DNA of 64,000 bases from Oryzias latipes (lineage: Eukaryota; Chordata; Actinopteri; Beloniformes; Adrianichthyidae), in contig NC_019859.2 in NCBI RefSeq assembly GCF_002234675.1, forward strand, positions 30,140,434 through 30,204,433, in the 5' to 3' direction. Under the pieces are notes generated by a model that saw only the letters and a list, made by a program, of their open reading frames with translations, was not told where the DNA came from and did no database searches. A program made the position numbers and the translations under genes. This document shows positions 42,160 to 59,840 of this stretch, piece after piece (positions within the stretch are counted from its first letter, which is position 1; each line of letters begins with the position of its first letter).

Positions 42160-42950
42160 CAGTGTTTTTCACTGAGATAATGATTTAAGCCGTGGCACAC
42201 TAGTGTGCCATGGGAGATGGTCAGGTGTGCCGTGGGAAATTGCCCTCATTAACTGATCTAAAAACATTTTCCATCTCCAGGATATCAGCTCTGTGTTCAT
42301 CCAAACAGGCCCTGATAAAACACTGAGTATTAGGAATATAAAAGATCATAAAAGACTTTTAGCCGTAGCTTCAACTGTTTTCGGAAAAGTCCCGCCCCTT
42401 TAACTGTCTCCACCAATCATTCTTGGAGGCTCAATCACATGTCATCAGTCTGACCACTTAGAAGTGGTTAAAGTCTTCACTTCTTTGTTCTGATTCTGCT
42501 CATAAAGCTTGTCTTTAGTGGTGTAGCTTTCCGCGGGATCCGGTATCAGACCGTGGAACAATTGAACAAAACCATGAAGCTCAGAGAAGCGAGTCGGTCT
42601 GCGTTCGGCGGCCGTTTGCACTACATCTCCCATGATGCATTGGGTTAAAGTGACAGCGTCTCAGCGTACATTGAGTCTTCATTGTTAAACATCTTGAAAC
42701 CACAATGAACACGCATCAAACAGTTTTTAAAACTTCTAACTTAACCTATATTACATCTTTTAGAAAAAACAGCTGCAACTTCCAGCTTTTTCTGCCACAA
42801 TTATCACAAAAATGTATGTGAGATTGTGGAGGGACCATATATCTATACAGACTAGGAGTTTCTTCTTTTTTGTTTTTGGATGCTGGTGTGTCGCAGGATT
42901 TTTGTCAAGGTTAAAGTGTGTCGTGGCTCAAAAAAGGTTGAAAAACACTG
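42160..42950. mobile_element. 791-bp hAT MITE, perfect 8-bp target duplication ATTTATCT
   Basis: Same family as 30,105-30,863, with termini CAGTGTTTTTCA and GGTTGAAAAACACTG. ATTTATCT flanks both sides (42,152-42,159 and 42,951-42,958). It lies between the divergent ccdc85a and sec23b promoters. Confidence 0.93.
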
Positions 42951-42958
42951 ATTTATCT

Positions 42959-43386
42959 TATATTGCAAAAGTTATTTGTCTTTCAGGAAAATAAATTTAA
43001 CTTACTTAATGAAAAAAATCATATGGAGTTAAAGTTTTTTTAAGAGAATTATAAACATAAATAAAGCAAAAGGTCTAGTCAGCTTTTTATTTTTAGTTAA
43101 AAAAGAAAGCATAAATAAAGGAATAAAAACGGACTCCACTCAAGTGCAGCTTTTAAGATATTTATTGAGGCATATTTAAATAAACCTAAACAAGTTATGA
43201 TTCAATTGTCAACACTTCTAAAACAATCAATATCATGCAAAATTATAGATGATAAAAAATAATAACTAAAATAAAATTATTATAACAATAGTACAAGACA
43301 TGTTTGAAATAGAGCAGGCAGAAACTTATGCCCTTAAACAAGACAAGAAAGTTACTTATTATTAATATTATTGTTGTTGCTGTTAG
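42959..43386. other. AT-rich spacer
   Basis: No recognised feature between the hAT MITE and the TAA microsatellite. Confidence 0.5.
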
Positions 43387-43483
<97 letters not shown>

Positions 43484-43530
43484 TCAATAATAATAATAAT
43501 TATTATTATTATAATTATAATAATAATTAC
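43387..43530. repeat. (TAA)n microsatellite
   Basis: A long TAA tract with one CAA interruption near 43,483, followed by a short inverted (ATT)n segment. Confidence 0.95.
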
Positions 43531-43649
43531 GAAAAGACAAAAAATACTACTGAAAATAATACGAATAATGTTAATTTTTGTAAATTATATTCATTTAAAT
43601 CAACTATCTATTTAGTGACAAAAATAAAGTGGAGTAAAAAATAAAAGTC

Positions 43650-43752
43650 AACAATTCAGTCCACGGTCTGAATTGTTCACGGTCTGAATCTGAACAATTC
43701 AGTCCACGGTCTGAATTGTTCACGGTCTGAATCTGAACAATTCAGTTCAGGC
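43650..43752. repeat. 43-bp tandem repeat with internal palindromes
   Basis: Two near-identical 43-bp units starting AACAATTCAGTCCACGGTCT at 43,650 and 43,693, plus a partial third. The unit contains ATTCAGTCC...GGTCTGAAT inverted halves. It sits about 100 bp upstream of the sec23b promoter motifs. Confidence 0.8.
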
Positions 43753-43847
43753 CAACAATTTAGTTCACCGTCGAACTAAATGTGACCAACAGCTCAAAAA
43801 TGCACCCAACCAAATGCCGTTCAGGCAGCGCTATTCACTGAATGCAA

Positions 43848-43965
43848 ACTACATTTCCCTTTTTTCCTTTACGTCTACTGCGATCAAGCAGCACGGGCTA
43901 CGTCACGAAGAGAGAAGCCAATGGGAGACGCCTATTTTCCGAGTAACACGTCATTCTAGTAGAGG
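43848..43965 (+). promoter_or_regulatory. sec23b: sec23b promoter with CCAAT box and CRE/UPRE-like sites
   Basis: Directly upstream of the presumed non-coding first exon are: ACTACATTTCCC at 43,848-43,859, one base from the core of the ZNF143/Staf site; TACGTCAC at 43,899-43,906; a CCAAT box in AGCCAATGGG (43,918-43,922); and CACGTCA at 43,947-43,953, whose reverse complement TGACGTG is the UPRE core. The last two classes are bound by ATF6, XBP1 and CREB3-type factors, which are known to drive secretory-pathway genes. The motifs are seen; their use is inferred. Confidence 0.5.
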
Positions 43966-44105
43966 GAGAAGCCGGCTGGCAGGAGTCGTCCCCTCATCGA
44001 CGGTGTCTCTTGTCCTCTGTGTTCGTCTTTTCTACATCTAAATGTTCTAATTCTCTCCGGTCACCTCCGCCTCCGTTTGAACCTGAAAACAAATCCACAA
44101 AGCAG
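43965..44105 (+). other. sec23b: sec23b non-coding exon 1 (5' UTR)
   Basis: A pyrimidine-rich leader ends in AAGCAG followed by a consensus donor GTAAGAG at 44,106. The next plus-strand acceptor that fits sec23b is at 48,101-48,102, seven bases before its ATG, so this is the likely 5' UTR exon. The 5' edge is approximate. A minimal upstream ORF (ATG TTC TAA) lies at 44,042-44,050. Mammalian SEC23B also has non-coding first exons. Confidence 0.6.
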
Positions 44106-44648
44106 GTAAGAGCTCGACGGAATGTCGGTGAAAAGCGGGTCACCGGTCTTCGACTCCATGATCAGAGCGGACAGGAAGTACTACTAGGCTAGCGCTGCGT
44201 TCCGTTAGCTAAGTCAGCCAGCCGTACGAAGCAGCGCCGTGTGCGGCGTTGGAACGCCGACGCTTTGGGGAGAAAATGGTTATTCGACCATGATCGACCG
44301 GAGCTAATGTTGGCGATGGATGAAATGCGTTCAGACCGACATTACGGAGGCTCCATGATGGGCCGTCAGCAGTCTGAGTCTGTCGACGCGTCTGTCAGTT
44401 CCGCGGCTCTCGTCACGAGAGACGACGTGGACCAGAGATTTCCCAAAAATAATCAGGTTTTTGATCCGAAAAGACTTTGTATTTAACTCAACATATATAA
44501 TTTAATCGAGAAGGAATTTTAATGCGGGGTTATTAATTAAAAAGTAAAGTCGTATTCTAAGAAATGGCTTTCTCTTTTGAACCGATATGGTGTTCAGGAA
44601 AGAAGACTGGATTATGATCGATCAGGCAGGACAAACAGAGCGGACCTG

Positions 44649-45616
44649 CTCTTCTGGGACAACTCTATGCTCTTCTGGGGCAAATCTATGCTCTTCCGGG
44701 GCAACTCTATGCTCTTCTGGGGCAACTCTATGCTCTTCTGGGGCAATTTGATGTTCTTTTGGGTCATCTTGATGTTCTTCATCGGGGCGTCTCGATGCTC
44801 TTCATCGGGGCGTCTCCATGCTCTTCATCGGGGCGATGCTCTTCATCGGGGCGTCTCGATGCTCTTCATCGGGGCGTCTCGATGCTCTTCATCGGGGCGA
44901 TGCTCTTCATCGGGGCGATGCTCTTCATCGGAGCGATGCTCTTCATCGGAGCGATGCTCTTCATCGGGGCGTCTCGATGCTCTTCATCGGGGCGTCTCGA
45001 TGCTCTTCATCGGGGCGATGCTCTTCATCGGGGCGTCTCGATGCTCTTCATCGGGGCGATGCTCTTCATCGGGGCGATGCTCTTCATCGGAGCGATGCTC
45101 TTCATCGGAGCGATGCTCTTCATCGGGGCGTCTCGATGCTCTTCATCGGGGCGTCTCCATGCTCTTCATCGGGGCGTCTCCATGCTCTTCATCGGAGCGA
45201 TGCTCTTCATCGGGGCGATGCTCTTCATCGGAGCGATGCTCTTCATCGGAGCGATGCTCTTCATCGGAGCGATGCTCTTCATCGGGGCGTCTCGATGCTC
45301 TTCATCGGGGCGTCTCGATGCTCTTCATCGGGGCGATGCTCTTCATCGGGGCGATGCTCTTCATCGGGGCGTCTCGATGCTCTTCATCGGGGCGATGCTC
45401 TTCATCGGAGCGATGCTCTTCATCGGGGCGTCTCCATGCTCTTCATCGGAGCGATGCTCTTCATCGGGGCGTCTCCATGCTCTTCATCGGGGCGTCTCCA
45501 TGCTCTTCATCGGGGCGATGCTCTTCATCGGAGCGATGCTCTTCATCGGGGCGTCTCGATGCTCTTCATCGGGGCATCTCGATGCTCTTCATCGGGGCGT
45601 CTCGATGCTCTTCTTG
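44649..45616. repeat. sec23b intron-1 minisatellite of mixed 21-, 23- and 18-bp units
   Basis: Begins with about five 21-bp units (ATGCTCTTCTGGGGCAACTCT type), then switches near 44,770 to an irregular mix of 18-bp (GATGCTCTTCATCGGGGC) and 23-bp (the same plus GTCTC) units, with single-base variants (GGAGC/GGGGC, CGATG/CCATG). I count about 41 GCTCTTC cores. The unit has no stop in any forward frame, so three overlapping long frames exist; none is a gene. Confidence 0.95.
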
Positions 45617-46124
45617 AACATTGGAGATGTGATGTTTCACTTGCTGGTCCCCTTGTTGACATGGTCTTGAACTTGTCCCTTAGCTTGCACTGAGTCATAT
45701 CAGGACTTTCCTACATGAAGGAATGCCCTGTCGATTGGGAAGCGTTTCATAACTGTAGTCTGATTACTTTATAATGTTTGTTTCGTGCAGACAGAGTCTC
45801 TGTCATCAGTCAGATCTACAGAAATAGTTTGATATATTTGGTTATTTATGACACCAATGTCTTTAAAATACTTTGAAATTATATTTCCCCTTTACATAAC
45901 CAAGCTATTAAAATGCAGAAATCAGAGAAAATATAAATGACATAATGTACAGTAATCTCATTATCTTTATTGTTGTGAAATAGTTCAGATGAATATGGTC
46001 AGAGGCGTCACACATCAGAGATCACTGTTTCAGATCACCAACTACAAACTAGATTCAATTCACTTCACAAGTACTGAATTAAATCGAATATGAGTCCACA
46101 TGGCTTATTTAAATATATATACCA

Positions 46125-46196
<72 letters not shown>
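46125..46196. repeat. (GT)n(AT)n microsatellite
   Basis: Eight GT units followed by about 28 AT units in sec23b intron 1. Confidence 0.95.
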
Positions 46197-46198
<2 letters not shown>

Positions 46199-47135
46199 CT
46201 TCCAAACCCACTTTGTTTAAACAGTTCTCAAACTATTTGTGGTTAAAACTGAAAGGCCTTTATTACAAAAATAGAATTTTTTGCATTGCATTCTGTCACA
46301 AAGCCTATTTTTAGTTTACATACAAGATTTTTGAAATTCTTAGAATTATTTGTTGGATTTTGAGTAACCGTTGTTTTAAACCTTAAAGGCTTTCAGAGCA
46401 AATTATTTTCTTGGTTTTTGCTATCATTTCTGGGTGTTTTTTTATTTCTTTGGGTTTTTTTTTCTTTTCCATTCATGTGCCTAAAACCTTTTCAAACGTA
46501 CGTGTTGACACATAGATCTGGACTTAGGTCGCCGATATCAGTGTCATAACAGCGTAGAGATACTAAAGGTTTGTTTTTACAATCCAAATGTTGAGTAACT
46601 ATTAATAAATGCTCTTTAGAAAACAGTATGCATCCTTTCAGTCGATGGCTGCATACCTGGGCATTTGTCCCTGCCCTAATCCAGGGCAGGTGTAATTGTC
46701 GATGTAATTGAACACATTAGGGGTGTGACAGGTGTGTGCGCCTTCACTCGCTCATATTTGTTTGTGTATGTTCCCTCTGAACAGCAGTTATTAAAACTAG
46801 AAAATAGAACATTGTTCTAATGTTCTTGTCCTGAAAACAATGCATCTTTTTTTTTGTTTTGTTAACCGCACACAGAGTCCTCCTCAACATCAATTACTAT
46901 TTTTTTTATCGTTCTATTCAGACGGCAGCAGAAAACAGTTTGACTCCTAATAAGAATAAAATTGTTCTTAAACAGAATCCGATCGTAAAGATTATACGTC
47001 AACAAGGAAATATTCCAATCCACATTTCCGACTCTGTAATGTACTTCAATACTGTACAGAAGACTGATCCTTTATTTTAGAACTACATACGTTTTTTTTT
47101 TTTTTAAGTATCCTGAAGACTTTGGTTTGAAAGTT

Positions 47136-47524
47136 GGCCTGCACAATAAATCGCAAATTTACTGTTATCGCTATATCAAGCTGTGGAATACGCATATCGC
47201 AAAAGACGGCGAAAATTACAATAAATGGTTACCTGAAATGTGCTAGAACGATGTTATGGCAGCTTGAAGAATTTCACGAGTCAAATAAATCCTTTTATGG
47301 ATTTGACCAATCGGAGCGTTTTATGTTGGATGCTTGCCTCCCATGTAGACGAGGGTCATTTGGGGTATAATATAAGTTATGTCGACTCTTATTTAAATTA
47401 AACTGTTCCAGTGAAATGGAAATGTTTTTAGTTGCTTGTTCATGTACTGCCAGTTATATCGTCATGGCAATGCTAATTATTATTATCGAAATACGCAACT
47501 TTTCCTCATATCGTGCAGCCCTAG
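47136..47524. mobile_element. ~390-bp MITE with GGGCTGCACGAT-type termini
   Basis: The left end GGCCTGCACAATAAATCGCA and right end CATATCGTGCAGCCCTAG form the imperfect inverted termini of a very common fish MITE. The inner CGCATATCGCAAAA and ATCGAAATACGCAACTTTTC also pair. The target duplication was not resolved. Confidence 0.7.
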
Positions 47525-48079
47525 TGTAAAGTCAACATCAGAAACAGAAGCAGAGTCAAACCTTCCCTCAAGCCTGGAGGGCTTTTGTTCTCTGACTTAA
47601 CCAGAAAACTCTGACTGTTTGGAAGGAAAAGTGTTGTTGAAAATCAAGGATTCCTTCTCTTGTTTTTTTTTGGGCCAGCAGACTGTGCAGATTTCAAATT
47701 CTTGAAGAAGTCGTCGGTTTGGTGTGACAGTCCCACAGGGGAGTTGCTACAACAAGCTCCTGGAGAATCTTTGCAAAGGGCGTCACAAATGCCTTATTGA
47801 CACACCGATCTAAGTCGTCCCTGCAAAAATAGTACCTGTCTAATATTTGGACGCACCTTCCCATTCATGTTGGTATTTCAGCGCCGTTCCCATCGTCATT
47901 AAACCAGCCGGTCTGGTTTTCTGGTGACGCGGTTGTGCGTCAGGCCTCTTATTTTAGCACCAAAGAGGCAGGTTTAAGTCTTTAAAGAGGTGACTCTGGT
48001 TAGAGACGGCAGCAGAACTGACAGGAGCGCGTCCGGGCAACACGGTTTTCAGTCTGAAGGAGGCACCTCACTGACCTGA

Positions 48080-53758
<5,679 letters not shown>

Positions 53759-54110
53759 ACACAAGAGGAACGCCACATTCCCGTTCAGCTTTCAGGATCC
53801 ATCGACATTTCCCTGATTTTTGTGAACGAGCCAGACTCACACAGTCGTCTGTTTGTACTAAATCGATTCTCACTTTGTTCTATTGTGGCCTGTGGGGTCC
53901 ATAACAAGGTTCCTGTAAAGAAATACATTTTCATAGAGGAAAACATATTTATGTGAGTGTATGAAGCTAACAAAGGTGTCTCTGAAAGTCTGGAGCGACC
54001 AGACTGATGTTTGTCTTAAATGAGTGTCTGCTGAGTATGTTTGCTTTGTCCATAGCTGAAAATGATATGTAGAATGTTTTTGAACAAATAAATTATGATT
54101 GCATCTCGAA
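53759..54110 (+). other. sec23b: sec23b 3' UTR and polyadenylation signal
   Basis: After the TAA stop, about 350 bases of AT-rich sequence lead to AATAAA at 54,087-54,092. Cleavage is expected 10-25 bases later. No other feature is seen. Confidence 0.75.
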
Positions 54111-55561
54111 TGCTCCCTCAATCTAATGATTACTCCTTCATTTGACGGACATTAAAGTTCCTTCAAGGACCATACTTCCAGTGTTTTCCAGGAAGATTCC
54201 AGCTTACCAAGGATCATGTCTGCAGGCAATCAGCTGAGAGCTGAGGCTGCTTGTCTTCCGTTTGGGTTCATTTTCTGCTCGATGACCATCTGCTGTTTTG
54301 CCCTCGGTGATCTTTGTTGTCTTTGTAATCAAAGGAGGCTGAAGAAGGGACCAGTTTTTCCATGAAGCGCGTACAGAGAGCTGCTAACATAGAGCAAGCA
54401 GTCTATGCTTTGAGGCCGAGATTCCTCCTAAAAATCCACTTGTTTTGTAAAAGCAGCAGATGGAGAGCAGCTTCTCTGTCCTTTTGACCGCAACAGAAAC
54501 TGCTGTGAGGAAGAGATTGCAACATTTTGTCACAACACTGCATGAAGGCAACAATATCCCCAAACAATGGCGATGTTTCCTTGGCTTTGGTTGCAGATGT
54601 AAAGCCCACATGACACACAATCAAAACAGGCGGCGGCAGGCATCACTGTAAGCTGATTCCAGAGCAGACAGTATGATTTCGAGGATCAGTGAGTGACAGA
54701 TTATGAAGACTAATCCTTCAGGGCTACGTGTTAAAAGGCAAATTCTACTCTTATCAGCTTTAAGCAGAACTTGCAGCAGAAATAGAAATGAGGTCTACGG
54801 CGACGATGAAGAGCTTAGGCCTCACTGTGCCGCGCTCTGAAGCCACATATGCTCCAGGAGAAACTCACAAGATGCAGCATGACAACTTTGGAGGTTTTTT
54901 TTTACACGCATCATGTGCACAATACCAAAAAGCAGCACTTTTCTTCACACATTCTGCAGTTTACATCAAGCTTTTGCACAGGAGTTCAGTGAGTCCAGCT
55001 CATACAGAGAAAAGCTGGCTGACCTGCTGGGCTCACTTGCTGCATCCTGAGCTTCACACAATCAGAACATTTTCATTTCTTTGCGGTTTTTTCTACTCCG
55101 GCTTTGGCAAAGCTGCAGCCTTCTTATCTTTGAAGAATCCGTTCAAGTTAAGAATTCACGGAAATCTATTCTGGCTTCTGTGCATTAAAACAGGGTTACG
55201 TCACTCTACATGTGGTCAGATTAGAAATTCGAGATCTATTTTTGCAGGAACTACAAATGCTTTTCGTCTGAGAATTTCGTCAGGGGGTCTAAAGCTGCCG
55301 TCACTAAGGATCTTTTCTTCATTTAGGTCTAATCGATTGAGACGAGCAGAGATGATCTCAAAACATCAGTTCCCTCTCTAAATTTGTGATGAAGAAAAAC
55401 TTTGTTGAATGACTAGTTTTTAACAATTTTATACATTTTATACCAACTATCAAATTAATTTTGATATCCCACAGATAATCTGATTGGATAGAAAAACGCG
55501 TTGCCTTCCTCTACCTCCTAAAATGAAGAACTTCATCCTGTTTTTGGAGAACTACTTTTAT
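54111..55561. other. Intergenic, no supported gene
   Basis: Contains a 197-codon plus-strand frame (54,788-55,381) with no domain or compositional sign of coding. Otherwise unremarkable. Confidence 0.45.
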
Positions 55562-55750
55562 CCATCCGTCCATTTTCCAAACCTACTTAATCCCTTTTGG
55601 GGTCTCTGGGTTGCTGGAGCCTATCCCAACAATGAAATAACCCCACACAGAGAACACAAATGGACACGGAGAAAAGACACCCAGGATTAGAACTAAAACC
55701 TGCTCACTGTGAATAGAGAGTGCCAACCGCTACCCCACAGTACAGCCCTT
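55562..55750 (+). repeat. Fish interspersed repeat (TCCATCCGTCC ... GCCAACCGCTACCCCAC)
   Basis: Blocks ATCCATCCGTCCATTTTCCA, CTCTGGGTTGCTGGAGCCTA, ACACAGAGAACACAAATGGA and GCCAACCGCTACCCCACAGT occur in the order of the same repeat family as 30,884-31,030; this copy is longer. Confidence 0.65.
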
Positions 55751-57186
55751 GAGAAGCACTTATTTTATTCAATTAACCTGTCAATCAAAGTAAATGTGTT
55801 CATGGAGAAGAAGATAACTTTTTTGTGCAAACCGAAACAAACGGACAAACGAAAGCTGTGGGACGTCCAGCCCCAGGGCCGTACTGGCATGGACACTTGA
55901 CTGCTCTCCTATGTGAAAGGGTGCAACCCCACTGCCTAAAATAGAATTAAAGTTTGTTCAGAAACAGCCGTTCAGTAGAATCCCAGTCGAACTTGAGTCC
56001 AAACTTTGACTAGAGCCCTCCAGAATCTCCGGGATGTCTTTTTGAAGTCAGTCGGACCAGCTGTTGGGATGATTGCTCTGCTGCAGAAGCATCCGGCTCC
56101 TGAGCTCATGAGGTGATGGGGGACGATCTCCTGTGCTCTGGGACTGATGAGGAAGTGCAGAATTCATCATCATAAATGACAAATAAGGCCCACATCACAA
56201 CACGACCACCGCCATGTCTGACTCTTGCTCTGATGCATCTTTCCAGATGTAATTCACCTTCAGAGGTTTAGTATCAGAATATTTAATCCAGGCTTTTTTT
56301 TGTGTTTTTCTCATTAAACACTCCATTTCGTCCTAAACAGTTGAATCATCTTCTGCTTCTTTGTTGACGTCTGGGAGGAGCCCTTGCCAATCTGTTTCTC
56401 CCCCACATTGAATTTAACTCTGAAAACAAAAGATGTCTGTTTATTTCCTCTCTTCTTTTGATGGCTTCATATCTCAGCCTGTTTGAAGATGAACTCTCCA
56501 CATTTTTCCATCAGGAAGTGAGTGTCATCTGTCAAACAGACAAAATCTTCAAAAACCCTACAGTGATCTCGAAAAGAAACTGTATTCAGACTGTTATTTA
56601 AATACGAATTCAGGAATGTTTTTGTTTCTTTTTTTAAATAAACATTTGACTTTTTAGCTACAAGGTTATCATGGAGTCAAAGAGATGCAGATCTTGAAAA
56701 TGTTGTGGTTTCAGTGAAAGTCCTGTTTCGGATAAGGGCTCCTTTGCTTTATGAGCACAAGTTTTGTGACCTCTCCAAGGTGCTGCTTTGGCAAGCTTCT
56801 GGGAAAAAACGAGCTCCTGATGATGGGCTCATCCAACAAGCTGCGATGAAAAGAACTCTGAGTGCTTCAGCAAACCAAGAGATTTCTGACCAAGTTTTAC
56901 TGCGCAGGAAAAGTCAAAACTGCTAGTTTTATCTCTCTAGTCTATTTGGTGAGCCATCCTTCTTTTGTGCTAAGTCTCTCAGTTATGGGAGTGGTGTGTT
57001 TTTCTGTAATTACTATTTCTTTACGTTTTTGGTATTTTAATCTCTACACACACAATACGTCCTAATATTAATGTTGCATGCGCAATTCACATGCATACAA
57101 CAACTTCAATGGCAAAAAGGAGTAAAACAAATGTATAACTGAAGTTTCTAAAATGAAAAAAACTTAGTCACCATGCCAAAAAAAAC
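55751..57186. other. Intergenic, no recognised feature
   Basis: No exon, RNA gene or complete transposon is seen. Confidence 0.45.
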
Positions 57187-57328
57187 AGGTTGGCGCCAGT
57201 GTTAGGCAGCGGAGCGGCCACCAGTGTGGGTGTGAATGGGTGAATGGGACTGTGACTGTAAAGGGCTTTGGACCTCCAAAGAAGGTTAAAAAAAAGCACT
57301 ATATAAGTATACGCCATTTACCATTTAA
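57187..57328 (+). repeat. SINE-like repeat ending in CCATTTACCATTTA (second copy)
   Basis: Shows GGTTGGCGCCAGTGTTAGGC, AGCGGCCACCAGTGTG, GCACTATATAAGTATACGCC and the CCATTTA tail, matching 20,830-20,940. Confidence 0.75.
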
Positions 57329-58463
57329 GATCTTTCAAATCCACCAATTAGGTTTATTTCTATGAAAAATGATAGATTTGGAAGGTTATTTGACAAGTTT
57401 CCCCTACAGAATCATTGCGCCAAATCTGGTGCTTGCATCACGATTTGCAGGATCTGTTCTGTTATCTGCCCCACTGTTAGGTTGTACCCACACTGGATGA
57501 AGCTCATCGAGCCCCACGAAGCCCACGGACCCATCCAGTGGTTCCAATTTAGTGGCACAAATATTATTTGATATTTGTTTCCCTGAGCTGCAGCAAACAT
57601 TTTCAGATAACTTCTCTGACCTAAACCGTTGACTGTCAGTACATCATAAACAGTTTTTGCTGAGCAGAGCCGAGTCATTGAACAAACAGCGTCCTTCCCT
57701 CAGACTGCGGTGAGCTGTCGGCAGCACCCATGGGCTGCTGTAAAGGCACACTGCACTAAAGGAGGACGCTAGCTGAGGGTGTTTCATTTTTCCGTCATCA
57801 GAGGAGTCCATATCCACATTAATCCTGTAGAAAGACTTTAGATTTGACTGTCATAAATAAAGCCTAAATGCAGGAACATGTGCAGCAGCTCAGATGCAGC
57901 TCAGCATCTGATTCCATTTGAATCAGATGCTCCTTTGGGGAGGTGGGCAGCCCTGTTTCCCCCCATTTCCACCTCTGTGTTTGTGTGCAGCACCGGATTC
58001 CAGCTGAGGTAACTGAGATGTCAAGCCTGTCTGACCCCGTTTCATCGGGATTGAAAACACTCTGCACTCAGGCTCAAGTAATCCGTCTTTCAGCTGAGGA
58101 ACCACCAGCAGCACACTTCAAATAGCTGTCACAAATGACCCCATCCCATTCGGTTGTCTTCATGCTCACCTTTATTTCAAAAAAGTGAAACCATCCATTT
58201 GTAAGGCGTTTAGGTGCAGCCGGAGGCAGTAACATCACCAGAGTCAGCTGGTTTTTCGACAGCTAACGAATGAAGGAGCTTGTTGTGGGAGGAGCTCAGT
58301 CTGCATCTGTTGTAGAAAATTCTTCATGAACTTGCTTTATTTTAAAACCTTTCAAGAATTTTACTTTATCCTTTTTGCAATTTGTTGTAGTAACCTGATT
58401 ACGTTTTCTTAGCAAATGTTACTTCTTTTGATATAAGACAACCAGCTAAATATCTGTAGTGTA
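57329..58463. other. Intergenic, no recognised feature
   Basis: Nothing supportable in this stretch. Confidence 0.45.
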
Positions 58464-59455
58464 TACCGTAAATTCCGGACTACAAAGCGCACCCGATTAC
58501 AAGCCGCACCCACCCATTTTCACGTTTAATTAGTTTTATACATAGAAAAGCCGCGTCAGAGTACAAGCCGCGCATGTGTTAGGCGATATTGTCATCCTGA
58601 CAGATCACGGCCAGCATCTCAGAGTGAGTGCAGTTCATTAGCACATTGTGGGTGGTGCCAGCTTTGCCTCAGGCTCATGTATTTGAGTGTATCGACATCT
58701 GTCAAACAGCATGGACCTCTATTCTGTTCACAAGTTCCTCAGTTATGGTGTTTTTATTTCATTTTTTTTACTTATTGACAATCTAGGTATCATACATAAA
58801 ATTACAAACAGTAACCATATAATCAACATTACATCCCTCAGTTATGATGAGGAAATTTACATCCGCGATTCCACATTTCCCATGAGTCTTAGGGGCTAAA
58901 GGCGGGGCCAATGCCCGGCTCGCCATACTGTTGTACGTGTTTAAGAATGAGCAAGTATCAGCAGTGCATGGAGGGGTGAACGGGTACAGCTCTCCTTCCG
59001 CTTGTGTCGCGGCAGCGTTATGGGAGTAACAGGGCTGGTTAAAAAACACACCGGTAAAATACAGCAGCGGCGACTGAAAAGCCCGCGCCTCAGCGTGATA
59101 CGCGCGCCTCAGTGCAGCGCGTGCGTCAGAATTCAGAAGCCTCTGCACTCCGCGGACGCCTCTGCGCTCCGCTCCCGCCCCGCGCGCTCCTTGTCTCCCC
59201 TTCCTATCTACTCCGACACCTCTGGCCAGGGCGGCTTCAAGGAGGAGCACTTCGTCCCCGTTGCGCCGGTGGATGGAGCAAATCGTTTCTGTGCAAAGCA
59301 ATCGGACTTAATACTGTACGTTTTGCGTATGAGGGGCGGATGCGTTGTTACGTGTGGGAGCCTTCAGACTGCCATCGGCCCCGCAGCTCAATCAGCAGGA
59401 GAAGATGTCTCCAGCTCACACGGAGGCTGTGAGTTTTTCAAAGCAAAATTCCGCT

Positions 59456-59502
59456 TTTACGGTTTCCTTAGAAACCGTAAATGGAGTGTAAATTCACTCC
59501 AT
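59456..59502. repeat. Two adjoining perfect hairpins
   Basis: TTTACGGTTTC/GAAACCGTAAA (11-bp arms, 4-nt loop, 59,456-59,481) is immediately followed by ATGGAGTG/CACTCCAT (8-bp arms, 6-nt loop, 59,481-59,502), sharing one base. Located inside the TA-flanked element. Confidence 0.9.
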
Positions 59503-59840
59503 GCGCTGTTCTCTCCGTCACGCAGCAAACCGGCTTTTCCAAACCCGTTGGTGACGGTGGACTTTTTTACGCTGCTTTTAACGATTGCTTTTAACTTGAA
59601 AGCTGCATCATATTGTAGCGGCGATCACGTGCACGTTGGGTCTAATGGCACCAAAGGATTCTGGGATGCGGCCGGGCATGCGTGTTTTTTATTTTGTTGA
59701 ACCATGACTGAAGTGTCTAAGACCTGAAGTCAAGTCCATGCTGTTTGGCTGCTTAGAGGTGTGTTGAATATAAATGCCTTGTGCTTGGTGTTAGATAAAG
59801 AATTCAAACTATTCACTGAGTTCGAAAGTACGTACATGGC

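Noticed and set aside
44577..45693. Three long overlapping plus-strand ORFs (346, 303 and 291 codons)
   Set aside because: Produced by the stop-free minisatellite unit read in three frames; located in sec23b intron 1.
54788..55381. 197-codon plus-strand ORF between sec23b and gsg1l
   Set aside because: No domain, signal or composition of a protein; a frame of this length is expected about once by chance in 64 kb read in six frames.
59002..59700. 232-codon ORF as a transposase or host gene
   Set aside because: Lies in CpG-rich, stop-poor DNA of a TIR element and shows no transposase or other recognisable motif.
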